Origin: an uncultured Litorivicinus sp.
Lineage (GTDB): Bacteria > Pseudomonadota > Gammaproteobacteria > Pseudomonadales > Litorivicinaceae
Direction: 5' to 3'
Assembly (NCBI GenBank): GCA_938091715.1
Contig: CALKMT010000212.1
Span: 1-6,660 of the forward strand
DNA: 6,660 nucleotides
Shown: positions 1 through 5,894 of the stretch, piece after piece
Layout: every line of letters starts with the position of its first letter
How positions within the stretch are numbered: the stretch's first letter is position 1
Program-made: the position numbers and the translations under genes
The notes under the pieces: model-generated
Told to the model about the DNA's origin: nothing
What the model saw: the letters and a program-made list of their open reading frames with translations, nothing else
Database searches by the model: none

Positions 1-427
1 GTCAGAGGCTCGTTTGTACCTGGCGCACGCCTTGAATATACGCGGCGAGATCGATCGCGCGGTGGCCGAGGCCGAGCGGGCCATCGAGCGCCCGCTTACC
101 CTGCAACAGACCGAGTTAGCCGCTGACATTTTCGAATCCGCAGGCCTGACAGGCCGGGCCACCGTGGTGCTAGAGCGCTTACCGGAGGGGTTGCACAGCG
201 CCGCTACCAAATTGCGCCTGGCGCGATTGCTGGTCGCCGAGGGCTTGAACCACTCGGCCAGCCAAACCTTTGCCAGTGTGATGACCGATCAGGTTACCGA
301 TGCCCGCTTGTGGCGGACCTGGGGCGATGCCCTGGCCGCGTTGGGGCAAACCAACGAGGCCTTGGACAAGTATAAAAAAGCCGTGCGATTAACCCGACAG
401 ACCGAGCAACGTCAGCCGAACCTGTAG
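1..427 (+). CDS. TPR-repeat protein, C-terminal part (runs in from left edge)
   Basis: The reading frame is open from base 2 and ends at TAG 425-427, so 141 residues of the C-terminus are visible and the start lies outside the window. The segment is helical and rich in Ala, Leu, Glu and Arg, in a helix-turn-helix rhythm typical of tetratricopeptide repeats. The clearest repeat is the last one, starting around ARLWRTWGDALAALGQ and continuing into TNEALDKYKKAVRL; it has the W, G, A, A-L and Y-A spacing of the TPR consensus. A weaker repeat opens the visible part (LYLAHALNIRGEIDRAVAEA). TPR arrays are protein-interaction scaffolds; the partner and the full protein are unknown here. There is no catalytic domain in the visible part. 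The last 39 bases overlap the 3' end of the convergent kinase gene, so the two transcripts would be antisense there. No terminator hairpin with a T-run was seen after the stop. Confidence 0.8.
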   Translation, partial: SEARLYLAHALNIRGEIDRAVAEAERAIERPLTLQQTELAADIFESAGLTGRATVVLERLPEGLHSAATKLRLARLLVAEGLNHSASQTFASVMTDQVTDARLWRTWGDALAALGQTNEALDKYKKAVRLTRQTEQRQPNL

Positions 428-1684
428 GCCCTCGCCATGGTTCTCCAGGCGAAGCTGGCCGCCATGCAGGCGGGCGATTTGCGAGGCAATGGGCAATCCC
501 AAACCCGTCGAGCCGCTGGCACGCGTCCCCTGGACAAAGGGATCCAGCACGCTAGTTAATTGATCCTCGGGAATGCCACCGGCCTGGTCCTGAAGACAGA
601 TCTCTAGGCCTGGCTTGATCGCAAGGCTCAGTTGTTGACCCGGCGAGGACAGCGACAGGGCGTTGCGCACCAGATTGTCCAAGGCCACGTGCATCAGGGT
701 TTCGTCGCCGGCGAAGACCAAGTCATCCGCCACCTCGGCCTGCCACTCAACGCCCGACTCCTGGGCTTGTTCACGCCATTCCTGGGACCAGCCCCGAAAG
801 CGTTCGGACCAATGCTCGCGCTGAATCTCGGGCGCCCAGGCGTTGGCTTCCAGGCGCGATAGGGTCAGCATCTGCTCTAACAGACCATCCAGCGAATGGA
901 TCTGCCCATGCGCTCGCTGCAACAGGGCCTTGGGATCGTCAGATCGCTCCATCAAATCCAAGACCAGCTTTAACCGGGTCAAGGGGGTACGCACCTCGTG
1001 GCTGACCATGCGGGTCAATGCGCGCTGAGCCTCGAGTTGGCACTCAATTTTTTCGGCCATCCCACCCAAGGCCCGGGTCAACTCACCCAGCTCGTCTCGG
1101 CGTTTGACCAGCTCGGCCGGCGCCGGCGAATTCAAATCCACCGCCAATTCTTGTGACCACCGCTTTAGGCGCTTGATTCGGCGGGAAATGATGCGCGTCA
1201 GCACGTAAGACAACAGCGCAGCAAAAAACGTCCCCACGAGCACGAATAGGCCAAAGGGCGCTTGGGGTTGGCTGCCCTTGGGCGCCCGGGAAATCAGAAA
1301 CAACTTGATTGGCCGGCCTTCAAAGGTGATTAGGGCCGGGCCGATCAGGACCTGGCCCTGATTGATCCACACCTTGGGCGCGCCCGGGCTGGCTTGCTCG
1401 GCCAGTTGGCGAACAAAATGTGGCGCACGAATGACCGGTTCACCGTCCATTTCAAACAGCAACGGGCGCAAGCGTCGACGCTGAACGTCACGTAACCCAG
1501 CCAGGCCCTCGCGCTCGAGCACCTGACTGACCACACCGGCACTGCGGCCCAGTACCGCGGCGCCGCCGGGATCGATATCGGAGCTGGGAATGTCTCGCAG
1601 GGTATGGCTGATAAAGGCCATCGACCCGCCGGTCAGCAGCAGTGCGGCAAAAATCGATAAAAATAGGCGCCAGAACAGCGTCAT
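389..1684 (-). CDS. cpxA: CpxA-like membrane sensor histidine kinase
   Basis: Sensor kinase of 431 residues that would autophosphorylate and pass phosphate to the adjacent regulator. Seen in order: membrane segment 1 (about residues 4-25), a periplasmic domain of roughly 115 residues, membrane segment 2 (about 143-166), a HAMP linker, the H-box MVSHEVRTPLTRLK with phospho-acceptor His229, the N-box LDNLVRNAL with Asn337 and Asn341, G1 DQAGGIP near Asp366, an F-box around DPFVQG, and G2 GLGLPIA at about 394-400. This is the complete set for an active HisKA/HATPase_c kinase. The ATG at 1684 was chosen because its ATGA overlaps the regulator's TGA stop, the usual coupled arrangement. A GTG at 1699 would add five residues, and neither start has a clear ribosome binding site. 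The CpxA assignment rests on the CpxR-like partner and the divergent CpxP-like gene; the periplasmic domain looks somewhat shorter than in E. coli CpxA. The 3' end overlaps the TPR gene by 39 bases. Confidence 0.88.
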   Translation of the reverse strand: MTLFWRLFLSIFAALLLTGGSMAFISHTLRDIPSSDIDPGGAAVLGRSAGVVSQVLEREGLAGLRDVQRRRLRPLLFEMDGEPVIRAPHFVRQLAEQASPGAPKVWINQGQVLIGPALITFEGRPIKLFLISRAPKGSQPQAPFGLFVLVGTFFAALLSYVLTRIISRRIKRLKRWSQELAVDLNSPAPAELVKRRDELGELTRALGGMAEKIECQLEAQRALTRMVSHEVRTPLTRLKLVLDLMERSDDPKALLQRAHGQIHSLDGLLEQMLTLSRLEANAWAPEIQREHWSERFRGWSQEWREQAQESGVEWQAEVADDLVFAGDETLMHVALDNLVRNALSLSSPGQQLSLAIKPGLEICLQDQAGGIPEDQLTSVLDPFVQGTRASGSTGLGLPIASQIARLHGGQLRLENHGEGLQVRLTLLGLSG

Positions 1685-2352
1685 ACCGGCTCGAGCCACT
1701 GATAGCCGCGGTTGCGGATGGCCACGATTTTAGGCGACTGATCGCCCTCGCCCAATTTTTTGCGCAGACGGCTGATGTGCACATCCACGGCCCGGTCAAA
1801 GGGGCCCAATGGCTTGCCCAGGGCTTGTTCGGACAGCTCGTCCTTGCTGACCGGATCCGGGGTGTTCTTGATTAACAGGGTCATCAAATCAAATTCCGCC
1901 CCAGTCAAGTCCAGTAACTTGCCGCCCATGCGGGCTTCCCGCCGGCGAGCGTCCAGCTCGATCACCGACTCAATAACCGTATCCTCGGGCAGACTGCGTC
2001 GCAGTACCGCTCGGATTCGGGCGGTCAGCTCGCGGGTTTCAAAGGGTTTGGGCAGGTAATCATCGGCACCCAACTCCAACCCCAGCACGCGATCCATGGC
2101 CTCGCCCCGGGCGGTCAACATGATTACCGGCAACTTGGGATGGCTTTCGCGTAGGTCGCGTAGCAAATCAAAGCCATTGCCATCGGGCAGTCCAACGTCC
2201 AACAGGGCCAGCTGTATCTGATCGGACAGCAGGGCCTTGGCCGCCGCGATGTTGCCCGCGTGGGTCACACTGTAGCCCTCGTAGGCCAGTACCTGGGCCA
2301 ACAAATCGGCCATGTCCGGGTCGTCTTCGACCAACAATAAATTCGCATTCAT
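1681..2352 (-). CDS. cpxR: CpxR-like OmpR/PhoB-family response regulator
   Basis: DNA-binding response regulator of 223 residues, a normal length for the OmpR/PhoB family. The receiver domain (about 1-118) has the acidic pair Asp10-Asp11, phospho-acceptor Asp52 in LLDVGLPDG, Thr80 in MLTARG, and Lys102 in YLPKPF. The winged-helix output domain (about 128-220) ends in DRAVDVHISRLRKKLG and NRGYQWLEP, the recognition helix and wing. The stretches MDRVLGLELGADDYLPKPF and LGKPLGPFDRAVDVHIS closely resemble E. coli CpxR as I recall it, more than PhoB or OmpR. It is the first gene of the operon; its TGA overlaps the kinase ATG. No good ribosome binding site is visible before the ATG. GTAAA-type pentamers lie 40-95 bases upstream, which suggests autoregulation. 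An RstA-like paralogue is the main alternative. Confidence 0.9.
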   Translation of the reverse strand: MNANLLLVEDDPDMADLLAQVLAYEGYSVTHAGNIAAAKALLSDQIQLALLDVGLPDGNGFDLLRDLRESHPKLPVIMLTARGEAMDRVLGLELGADDYLPKPFETRELTARIRAVLRRSLPEDTVIESVIELDARRREARMGGKLLDLTGAEFDLMTLLIKNTPDPVSKDELSEQALGKPLGPFDRAVDVHISRLRKKLGEGDQSPKIVAIRNRGYQWLEPV

Positions 2353-2392
2353 CGGCTAATAATGAACCAGTTTGAGACCGGAAACACCCGCG

Positions 2393-2407
2393 GTTACAAA
2401 GGTTTAC
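2393..2407 (-). promoter_or_regulatory. Candidate CpxR box (GTAAA-N5-GTAAC)
   Basis: Read on the minus strand this is GTAAA CCTTT GTAAC, one mismatch from the GTAAA-N5-GTAAA direct repeat known as the CpxR box of E. coli. The half-sites are 10 bases apart, one helical turn, as expected for a dimer of a winged-helix regulator. It lies 41-55 bases upstream of the cpxR-like start codon and about 98-112 upstream of the cpxP-like start. Binding is inferred. Confidence 0.6.
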
Positions 2408-2420
2408 CCCGCAACCATCG

Positions 2421-2445
2421 GTTACATGCCGTAACGCTTCATAAC
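2421..2445 (+). promoter_or_regulatory. Candidate second CpxR-type site cluster
   Basis: Three pentamers begin exactly 10 bases apart: GTTAC (2421), GTAAC (2431) and ATAAC (2441). The first two form a perfect inverted repeat, GTTAC-N5-GTAAC; the last two form an imperfect direct repeat, GTAAC-N5-ATAAC, like a CpxR box on the plus strand. The cluster sits about 60-85 bases before the cpxP-like start codon, a plausible place for an activator of that gene. It is a weaker match than the site at 2393-2407. Confidence 0.45.
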
Positions 2446-2451
2446 CCCACT

Positions 2452-2457
2452 TAATAC
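2452..2457 (+). promoter_or_regulatory. Possible -10 element of the cpxP-like promoter
   Basis: TAATAC resembles the TATAAT -10 consensus. It lies 48 bases before the cpxP-like start codon and just downstream of the putative CpxR sites. No convincing -35 hexamer exists 16-18 bases upstream, where the GTAAC array lies instead, which would fit activator dependence. If this is the -10, transcription would begin near 2464. Confidence 0.3.
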
Positions 2458-2492
2458 TCGGCCGGTCCAGAATGCTTTCCATCAACTCACAC

Positions 2493-2497
2493 AAGGA
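2493..2497 (+). promoter_or_regulatory. Ribosome binding site of the cpxP-like gene
   Basis: AAGGA lies 7 bases before the ATG at 2505, a good Shine-Dalgarno position. It is the clearest ribosome binding site in the window and fixes the start of the small secreted protein. Confidence 0.75.
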
Positions 2498-2504
2498 ATG
2501 AATC

Positions 2505-2807
2505 ATGAAACATCTCGTACTCGGCACCCTGATCGCCATCGCTTCAACCGGCGCCATGGCCAAAGGCTTTGACAAAGAACTGCGCGGCCTGGATTTGACC
2601 GCCGAGCAAAAAACACAGTGGATGGAGCTGCGTGAAACACACCGCGCCGCCATGCAACCCTTACGGGATCAACACCAGGCAGAGATGCGCGCGCTATTGA
2701 CGCCCGAACAGCAAGTTAAGTTTGATCAGCGCATGGCCAAGCAGGCCGAAAAGATGGCCAAACGCAAAGCCAAGATGGACAAGCGTCGCCAAGACCACCA
2801 GAGTTAA
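2505..2807 (+). CDS. cpxP: Small periplasmic Spy/CpxP-family (LTxxQ) protein
   Basis: A 100-residue protein with a signal peptide: basic N-terminus MKH, hydrophobic core, and a likely cleavage after AMA (residue 19), giving a mature periplasmic protein of about 81 residues. It carries two LTxxQ motifs, LTAEQ at 31-35 and LTPEQ at 65-69, the hallmark of the Spy/CpxP family of periplasmic chaperones and CpxA inhibitors. The mature part is predicted all-helical, with many charged and Met residues, and ends in a strongly basic tail (KRKAKMDKRRQ, from 86). It is much shorter than E. coli CpxP or Spy (about 160 residues). Its position, divergent from the cpxR-like gene, is the same as that of cpxP in E. 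coli, which supports the name; on sequence alone, Spy/CpxP family is the safe call. Regulation by the adjacent regulator is inferred from the upstream sites. ptrB follows after 13 bases. Confidence 0.85.
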   Translation: MKHLVLGTLIAIASTGAMAKGFDKELRGLDLTAEQKTQWMELRETHRAAMQPLRDQHQAEMRALLTPEQQVKFDQRMAKQAEKMAKRKAKMDKRRQDHQS

Positions 2808-2820
2808 TTACAGTGCGGGG

Positions 2821-4839
2821 ATGACAATCCCCAATCCCCGCACGCTTGAACAACTCCAACACCGGCATGGGATCGACTGGCTCGATCCCTTTGCCTATTT
2901 CAAGCCGCCAAACTGGCGCGACATCCTGCAAGACCCCGAACAGTTGCCCGACGAGCTGCGTCAAATCCTGAATCACGAGGCGCACCATTATAACGCCCAG
3001 CGCGACCTAGAATTTGAGCAACAATTGGTCCGCGAACTACGTGGGCGCATGGCCGACTCGCTGGAAGGCGTGCCGCTGCCGGATGGGGACTGGGAGTATC
3101 ACTGGACCTATCCAGAAAACGCCAGCTATCCGCAGTATTTGCGCCGCTATCAAGGGGGCGACTGGGCGTGCTATTTCGACGCCAACCAACACAGTGAACC
3201 GTACGAATTTTATGACCTGGGCACGCTTGAGTACGCCCCCGATCATCAGCGATTTGCCCTGACCCTGGATACCCAGGGAAATGAGCACTACCGGCTGACG
3301 CTGCGTGACGTCCATCAAACCCTGGCCGAGTGCCCAGACGATTGTCAGCCGCAGTTGCTGTTTTCGGCGGACAGCCAGTGGGTGGTGTACATCTGGCTGG
3401 ATGATGAGAACCGTGGCCGGGAGATCCGCGCCTGGCATCCTGAAAGCGGACAGATCCGACGCCTGTATCACGAACCCGACCCAAGTTTTTTCCTAGACCT
3501 GTCCGAGACCCAAGACGGCCGATTTGGCTTGTTGGCGGCCCACCAACATCAGGTCACCGAGATACGCCTGATTGATCTGGCGACCCTGTCCCTGGGGGAC
3601 CCGGTAGTTGATCGAAGCGCCGGCTGGGAGTGCGATTTGGACACCCACGGCCAGCACCTGATTTTGAAATCCAATCACCAGCGGGAAGACTTTGGCCTCT
3701 ATCAGCGGCCGATTGCGGGCGGCGATTGGGCGCCACTGTGGGTCCCAGAGCAGGGTCTGGTCAGCGATTTTGCGGTGTTGGATGATTATTTAGTCGTGCT
3801 CGAAAGCCGGGACGCCGCGCCGCATCTGCGCTGGTGTGCCTGGGGCCAGGACTGGCAGCACTTAACCCTGCCCGAGTCCTTGTCCGATCTGGCGCTGGGC
3901 AACGCCCTGACCTCGAATCAGGATTGGCAACGTCTAAATTGGTCCAGCCCCCGCCACCCCAGCGAATTATGGGAGTTAAACCTGGCCAGCGGCGCGGTCA
4001 AAACCCTGAAACGCCAAGAACTGCCCTCGGGCCATCGCCCGGACGACTATCGTTGCGAACGTGTTTGGATTGACAGCCAGGGCACCCGTGTTCCCCTGAC
4101 GGTGCTGCGTCGTGAGGGTCCCGTGACCGGGGTGGTCCTGTATGGCTATGGGGCCTATGGCCTGTCGCTCGAGCCGAGCTTTTCCAGCGCCCGGCTAAGT
4201 CTGGTTGACCGGGGACTCGTGCACGTCACGGCCCACGTCCGCGGCGGCATGGAGATGGGCTATCACTGGTACCGCGACGGCCGGAGCGAGCACAAGACCC
4301 ATAGCTTTGACGATTTTGAGCGGGCCTTGGATTGGGCCCGCTTGCAACACCCCAAGGTCATCATCCACGGGGGCAGTGCCGGGGGCATGCTGGTCGGCGC
4401 GGTATTAAACCGTCGTGCCGGGGACATTGCTGGCATGTTGGCAGATGTGCCCTTTGTTGATGTGCTGAACACCATGTTGGATGCGGATCTGCCGCTGACC
4501 CCCCCAGAGTGGCCGGAGTGGGGCAACCCGATCGAGGACCCCGAGGCCTTTCGCCGGATTCAGAGCTATTCGCCCTATGACAATCTGGCGCCCAACCCCT
4601 ATCCCGAGGTGCTGGTGACCGCAGGCTTAACGGATCCCCGGGTGACCTTTTGGGAGCCGATGAAATACTGCGCGCGCTTGCGCCAAGTCTCGTCCAATCC
4701 GGTTTATTTGCGTATGGAAGAGCTCGGACACGGCGGCGCATCTGGACGCTTTGGCCCGCTGCAAGAGGTCGCGGAATGTTACAGCTGGATGTTGCGCCGG
4801 TTTGGGCTTACTCGAACTGACTCAGATACGCCTGCTTGA
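2821..4839 (+). CDS. ptrB: Oligopeptidase B (prolyl oligopeptidase family S9)
   Basis: Serine peptidase of 672 residues, close to E. coli PtrB (about 686), that cleaves short peptides after Arg or Lys, normally in the cytoplasm; no signal peptide is seen. The N-terminal part (to about 400) is the beta-propeller that limits substrate size; the C-terminal part is the alpha/beta-hydrolase domain. The catalytic triad is visible: Ser519 in GGSAGGM, Asp605 in LTDPRV, His637 in GHGGASGRF. Other family signatures are YGYGAYG (441-447), HVRGGMEMGYHWYRDG and DVPFVDVLNTMLD. Glu563 in PPEWPEWGNP matches the P1-binding Glu576 of enterobacterial PtrB, but the second acidic residue there is Pro565. The ATG at 2821 was chosen because MTIPNPRT begins the family-like N-terminus and follows the cpxP-like stop by 13 bases; only a weak GCGGGG precedes it. 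The frame stays open upstream to 2722, but that part lies inside the cpxP-like gene. The last 32 bases overlap the convergent 130-residue gene. Confidence 0.93.
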   Translation: MTIPNPRTLEQLQHRHGIDWLDPFAYFKPPNWRDILQDPEQLPDELRQILNHEAHHYNAQRDLEFEQQLVRELRGRMADSLEGVPLPDGDWEYHWTYPENASYPQYLRRYQGGDWACYFDANQHSEPYEFYDLGTLEYAPDHQRFALTLDTQGNEHYRLTLRDVHQTLAECPDDCQPQLLFSADSQWVVYIWLDDENRGREIRAWHPESGQIRRLYHEPDPSFFLDLSETQDGRFGLLAAHQHQVTEIRLIDLATLSLGDPVVDRSAGWECDLDTHGQHLILKSNHQREDFGLYQRPIAGGDWAPLWVPEQGLVSDFAVLDDYLVVLESRDAAPHLRWCAWGQDWQHLTLPESLSDLALGNALTSNQDWQRLNWSSPRHPSELWELNLASGAVKTLKRQELPSGHRPDDYRCERVWIDSQGTRVPLTVLRREGPVTGVVLYGYGAYGLSLEPSFSSARLSLVDRGLVHVTAHVRGGMEMGYHWYRDGRSEHKTHSFDDFERALDWARLQHPKVIIHGGSAGGMLVGAVLNRRAGDIAGMLADVPFVDVLNTMLDADLPLTPPEWPEWGNPIEDPEAFRRIQSYSPYDNLAPNPYPEVLVTAGLTDPRVTFWEPMKYCARLRQVSSNPVYLRMEELGHGGASGRFGPLQEVAECYSWMLRRFGLTRTDSDTPA

Positions 4840-5200
4840 TGCGCAGGGCTTCAAATTTGGCCCGGGACTGGTTTAGCTCGTCGACGGTTGGGTTTTTGGA
4901 CAAAAAAACCAGCGACTCGTAATCCAGGCAGGCAAATAACAAGCGGCGGCATTCTAGCGAGGGGTTCGGGCGTCGCGCCACGTCACTGAGGACGGTGCGC
5001 TCGACAAAGGTTTTGACCCCGTCCTCGACGTCCTGCTCGGACACACACCCCAGAATTCTGGCTAACGGATGCTCGTCAATCAGTGCGCTGACCGCCTGAA
5101 AGAAGTCCTCTAGGGTCGCGTGTTCAATGCCCGCCGGAGGCCCTTCGATATAGGTCTCGGCCAACTCAATCACGCGATTCGTGTCAGCCTGAAGTGTCAT
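4808..5200 (-). CDS. Uncharacterised 130-residue protein downstream of pgl
   Basis: I do not recognise this protein. It begins MTLQADTNRVIEL and ends QAYLSQFE; it is acidic overall and predicted mostly helical, with no signal peptide, membrane segment or familiar catalytic motif, so it is probably cytoplasmic. Two cysteines (LGCVSEQDVE and LECRRLLFACLD region, the latter holding two) show no metal-binding spacing. The ATG at 5200 was chosen because it follows the pgl stop (TAG 5204-5202) by a single base, implying translational coupling. An in-frame start at 5266 would add 22 Arg/Cys-rich residues, all lying inside pgl, and is less likely. No good ribosome binding site is visible, consistent with coupling. 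It is the last gene of the visible zwf-pgl unit, and its end overlaps the end of ptrB by 32 bases. A role linked to sugar phosphate metabolism is only a guess from position. Confidence 0.75.
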   Translation of the reverse strand: MTLQADTNRVIELAETYIEGPPAGIEHATLEDFFQAVSALIDEHPLARILGCVSEQDVEDGVKTFVERTVLSDVARRPNPSLECRRLLFACLDYESLVFLSKNPTVDELNQSRAKFEALRIKQAYLSQFE

Positions 5201-5201
5201 G

Positions 5202-5894
5202 CTAAGGAGCGTAATAGATATGCACCGCGGCTGTCGCGGTAAATATTCCTCGAATCGGCATCTCACGAACGTCCGTGCCCGCCAGGGCTTGCTCGATCAC
5301 TGGCAACTTAGATTCCCCCGCGGCCAGCAGCAATATGCAACGACTGTCCAGAATCGCCGACAGCGACAGGCTCATGCGACGGTGCGGCGCGACCGGTGGG
5401 GTAACGGCCAGAATTCGACGTGGCGTGGTCAGTCCGTACTGCAACTCGTCCGCCCCGGGGAATAAGCTGGCGGTATGGGCATCCTCGCCCATGCCCAACT
5501 GCATGACATCCGCAGGCCAAGGCAATGCCTCGTAATCCGCATGGCGCGAGGTGACGCCTTCGCCCGGTGTGCCGGCAGCATTTTTCATCGGCACAAAGGT
5601 GGCCGCGGCGGCTTTGTCTTGCAGCAATAACTCGCGCACCAGTCGCTCGTTGGAATCGGCGTCGTCGGGCTCGACCCAGCGCTCGTCAACCAGACAAATT
5701 TTCACCGCGGACCATTCAATGTCGGCCTGGGCCAGGCGTGGAAACAGGGTTTTCGGAGTCGAGCCGCCAGACACGGCCAGCAGTGCCACACCACGGCGGT
5801 CGATGCTGTCCTGCAGGCGCTGGGCAATGTCCACCGCCGCCTGCTCCATCAATTGGTCCCGAGACTCGAAGGTATGGCGCAAAGGATCATTCAT
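5202..5894 (-). CDS. pgl: 6-phosphogluconolactonase (DevB/SOL type)
   Basis: Cytoplasmic enzyme that hydrolyses 6-phosphogluconolactone to 6-phosphogluconate, step two of the oxidative pentose phosphate and Entner-Doudoroff routes. The 230 residues fit the family (about 230-240). Motifs seen: VSGGSTPKTLFP (42-52), the phosphate-binding loop; LVDERWVEPDDADSNE (68-83); GMGEDAHTASLFPG (134-147), holding the catalytic-motif His140; and GESKLPVIEQAL near 193. In the third motif the usual GEDGH reads GEDAH, a small Gly-to-Ala change. This is the Pgl of Pseudomonas and related bacteria, not the beta-propeller lactonase of E. coli. The ATG at 5894 gives an 8-base overlap with the end of zwf. An alternative ATG at 5909 would add five residues and has a better-placed GGCGGA upstream, so the start is uncertain. 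It acts on the product of the neighbouring zwf. Confidence 0.94.
   Translation of the reverse strand: MNDPLRHTFESRDQLMEQAAVDIAQRLQDSIDRRGVALLAVSGGSTPKTLFPRLAQADIEWSAVKICLVDERWVEPDDADSNERLVRELLLQDKAAAATFVPMKNAAGTPGEGVTSRHADYEALPWPADVMQLGMGEDAHTASLFPGADELQYGLTTPRRILAVTPPVAPHRRMSLSLSAILDSRCILLLAAGESKLPVIEQALAGTDVREMPIRGIFTATAAVHIYYAP

Larger units (their letters stand above)
2353..2504. promoter_or_regulatory. Divergent promoter region between cpxR-like and cpxP-like genes
   Basis: This 152-base gap is the only sizeable noncoding stretch of the window and must hold promoters for both directions. It is locally richer in A+T than the genes. Repeated TTAC/GTAA pentamers crowd 2393-2445 and are the likely operators. 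No strong sigma70 -35/-10 pair stands out on either strand, which fits activator-dependent promoters. The layout matches the cpxP / cpxRA divergent region of enterobacteria. Promoter function is inferred. Confidence 0.7.

Noticed and set aside
580..600. Kinase G1 box reading DQAGGIP rather than D-x-G-x-G as a sign of an inactive kinase
   Set aside because: The key Asp is present, Ala at that position occurs in many active kinases, and all other boxes are intact.
1685..1699. GTG start adding five residues to the kinase
   Set aside because: The ATG overlapping the regulator stop as ATGA is the common coupled arrangement; the GTG has no better ribosome binding site.
2722..2820. 33-residue N-terminal extension of ptrB overlapping the cpxP-like gene
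   Set aside because: It lies in another frame of the cpxP-like gene, has no family resemblance, and the ATG at 2821 gives the expected oligopeptidase B length.
2900..3484. Long antisense frames inside ptrB (194 and 144 residues)
   Set aside because: They are rich in Pro, Arg and Ala with no domain motifs, and mirror a well-supported gene in GC-rich DNA; they are shadow frames.
4891..4910. GGTTTTT / AAAAACC inverted repeat as a terminator for ptrB
   Set aside because: The stem is mostly A-T, no T-run follows it on either strand, and it lies inside the coding sequence of the 130-residue gene.
5201..5266. 22-residue N-terminal extension of the 130-residue protein
   Set aside because: It lies wholly inside pgl, has an unusual Arg/Cys composition, and the ATG one base after the pgl stop is the simpler start.
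5456..5493. GEDAH instead of GEDGH in Pgl as a sign of loss of function
   Set aside because: The His and surrounding motif are intact and Gly to Ala is conservative; it is only mentioned in the gene entry.
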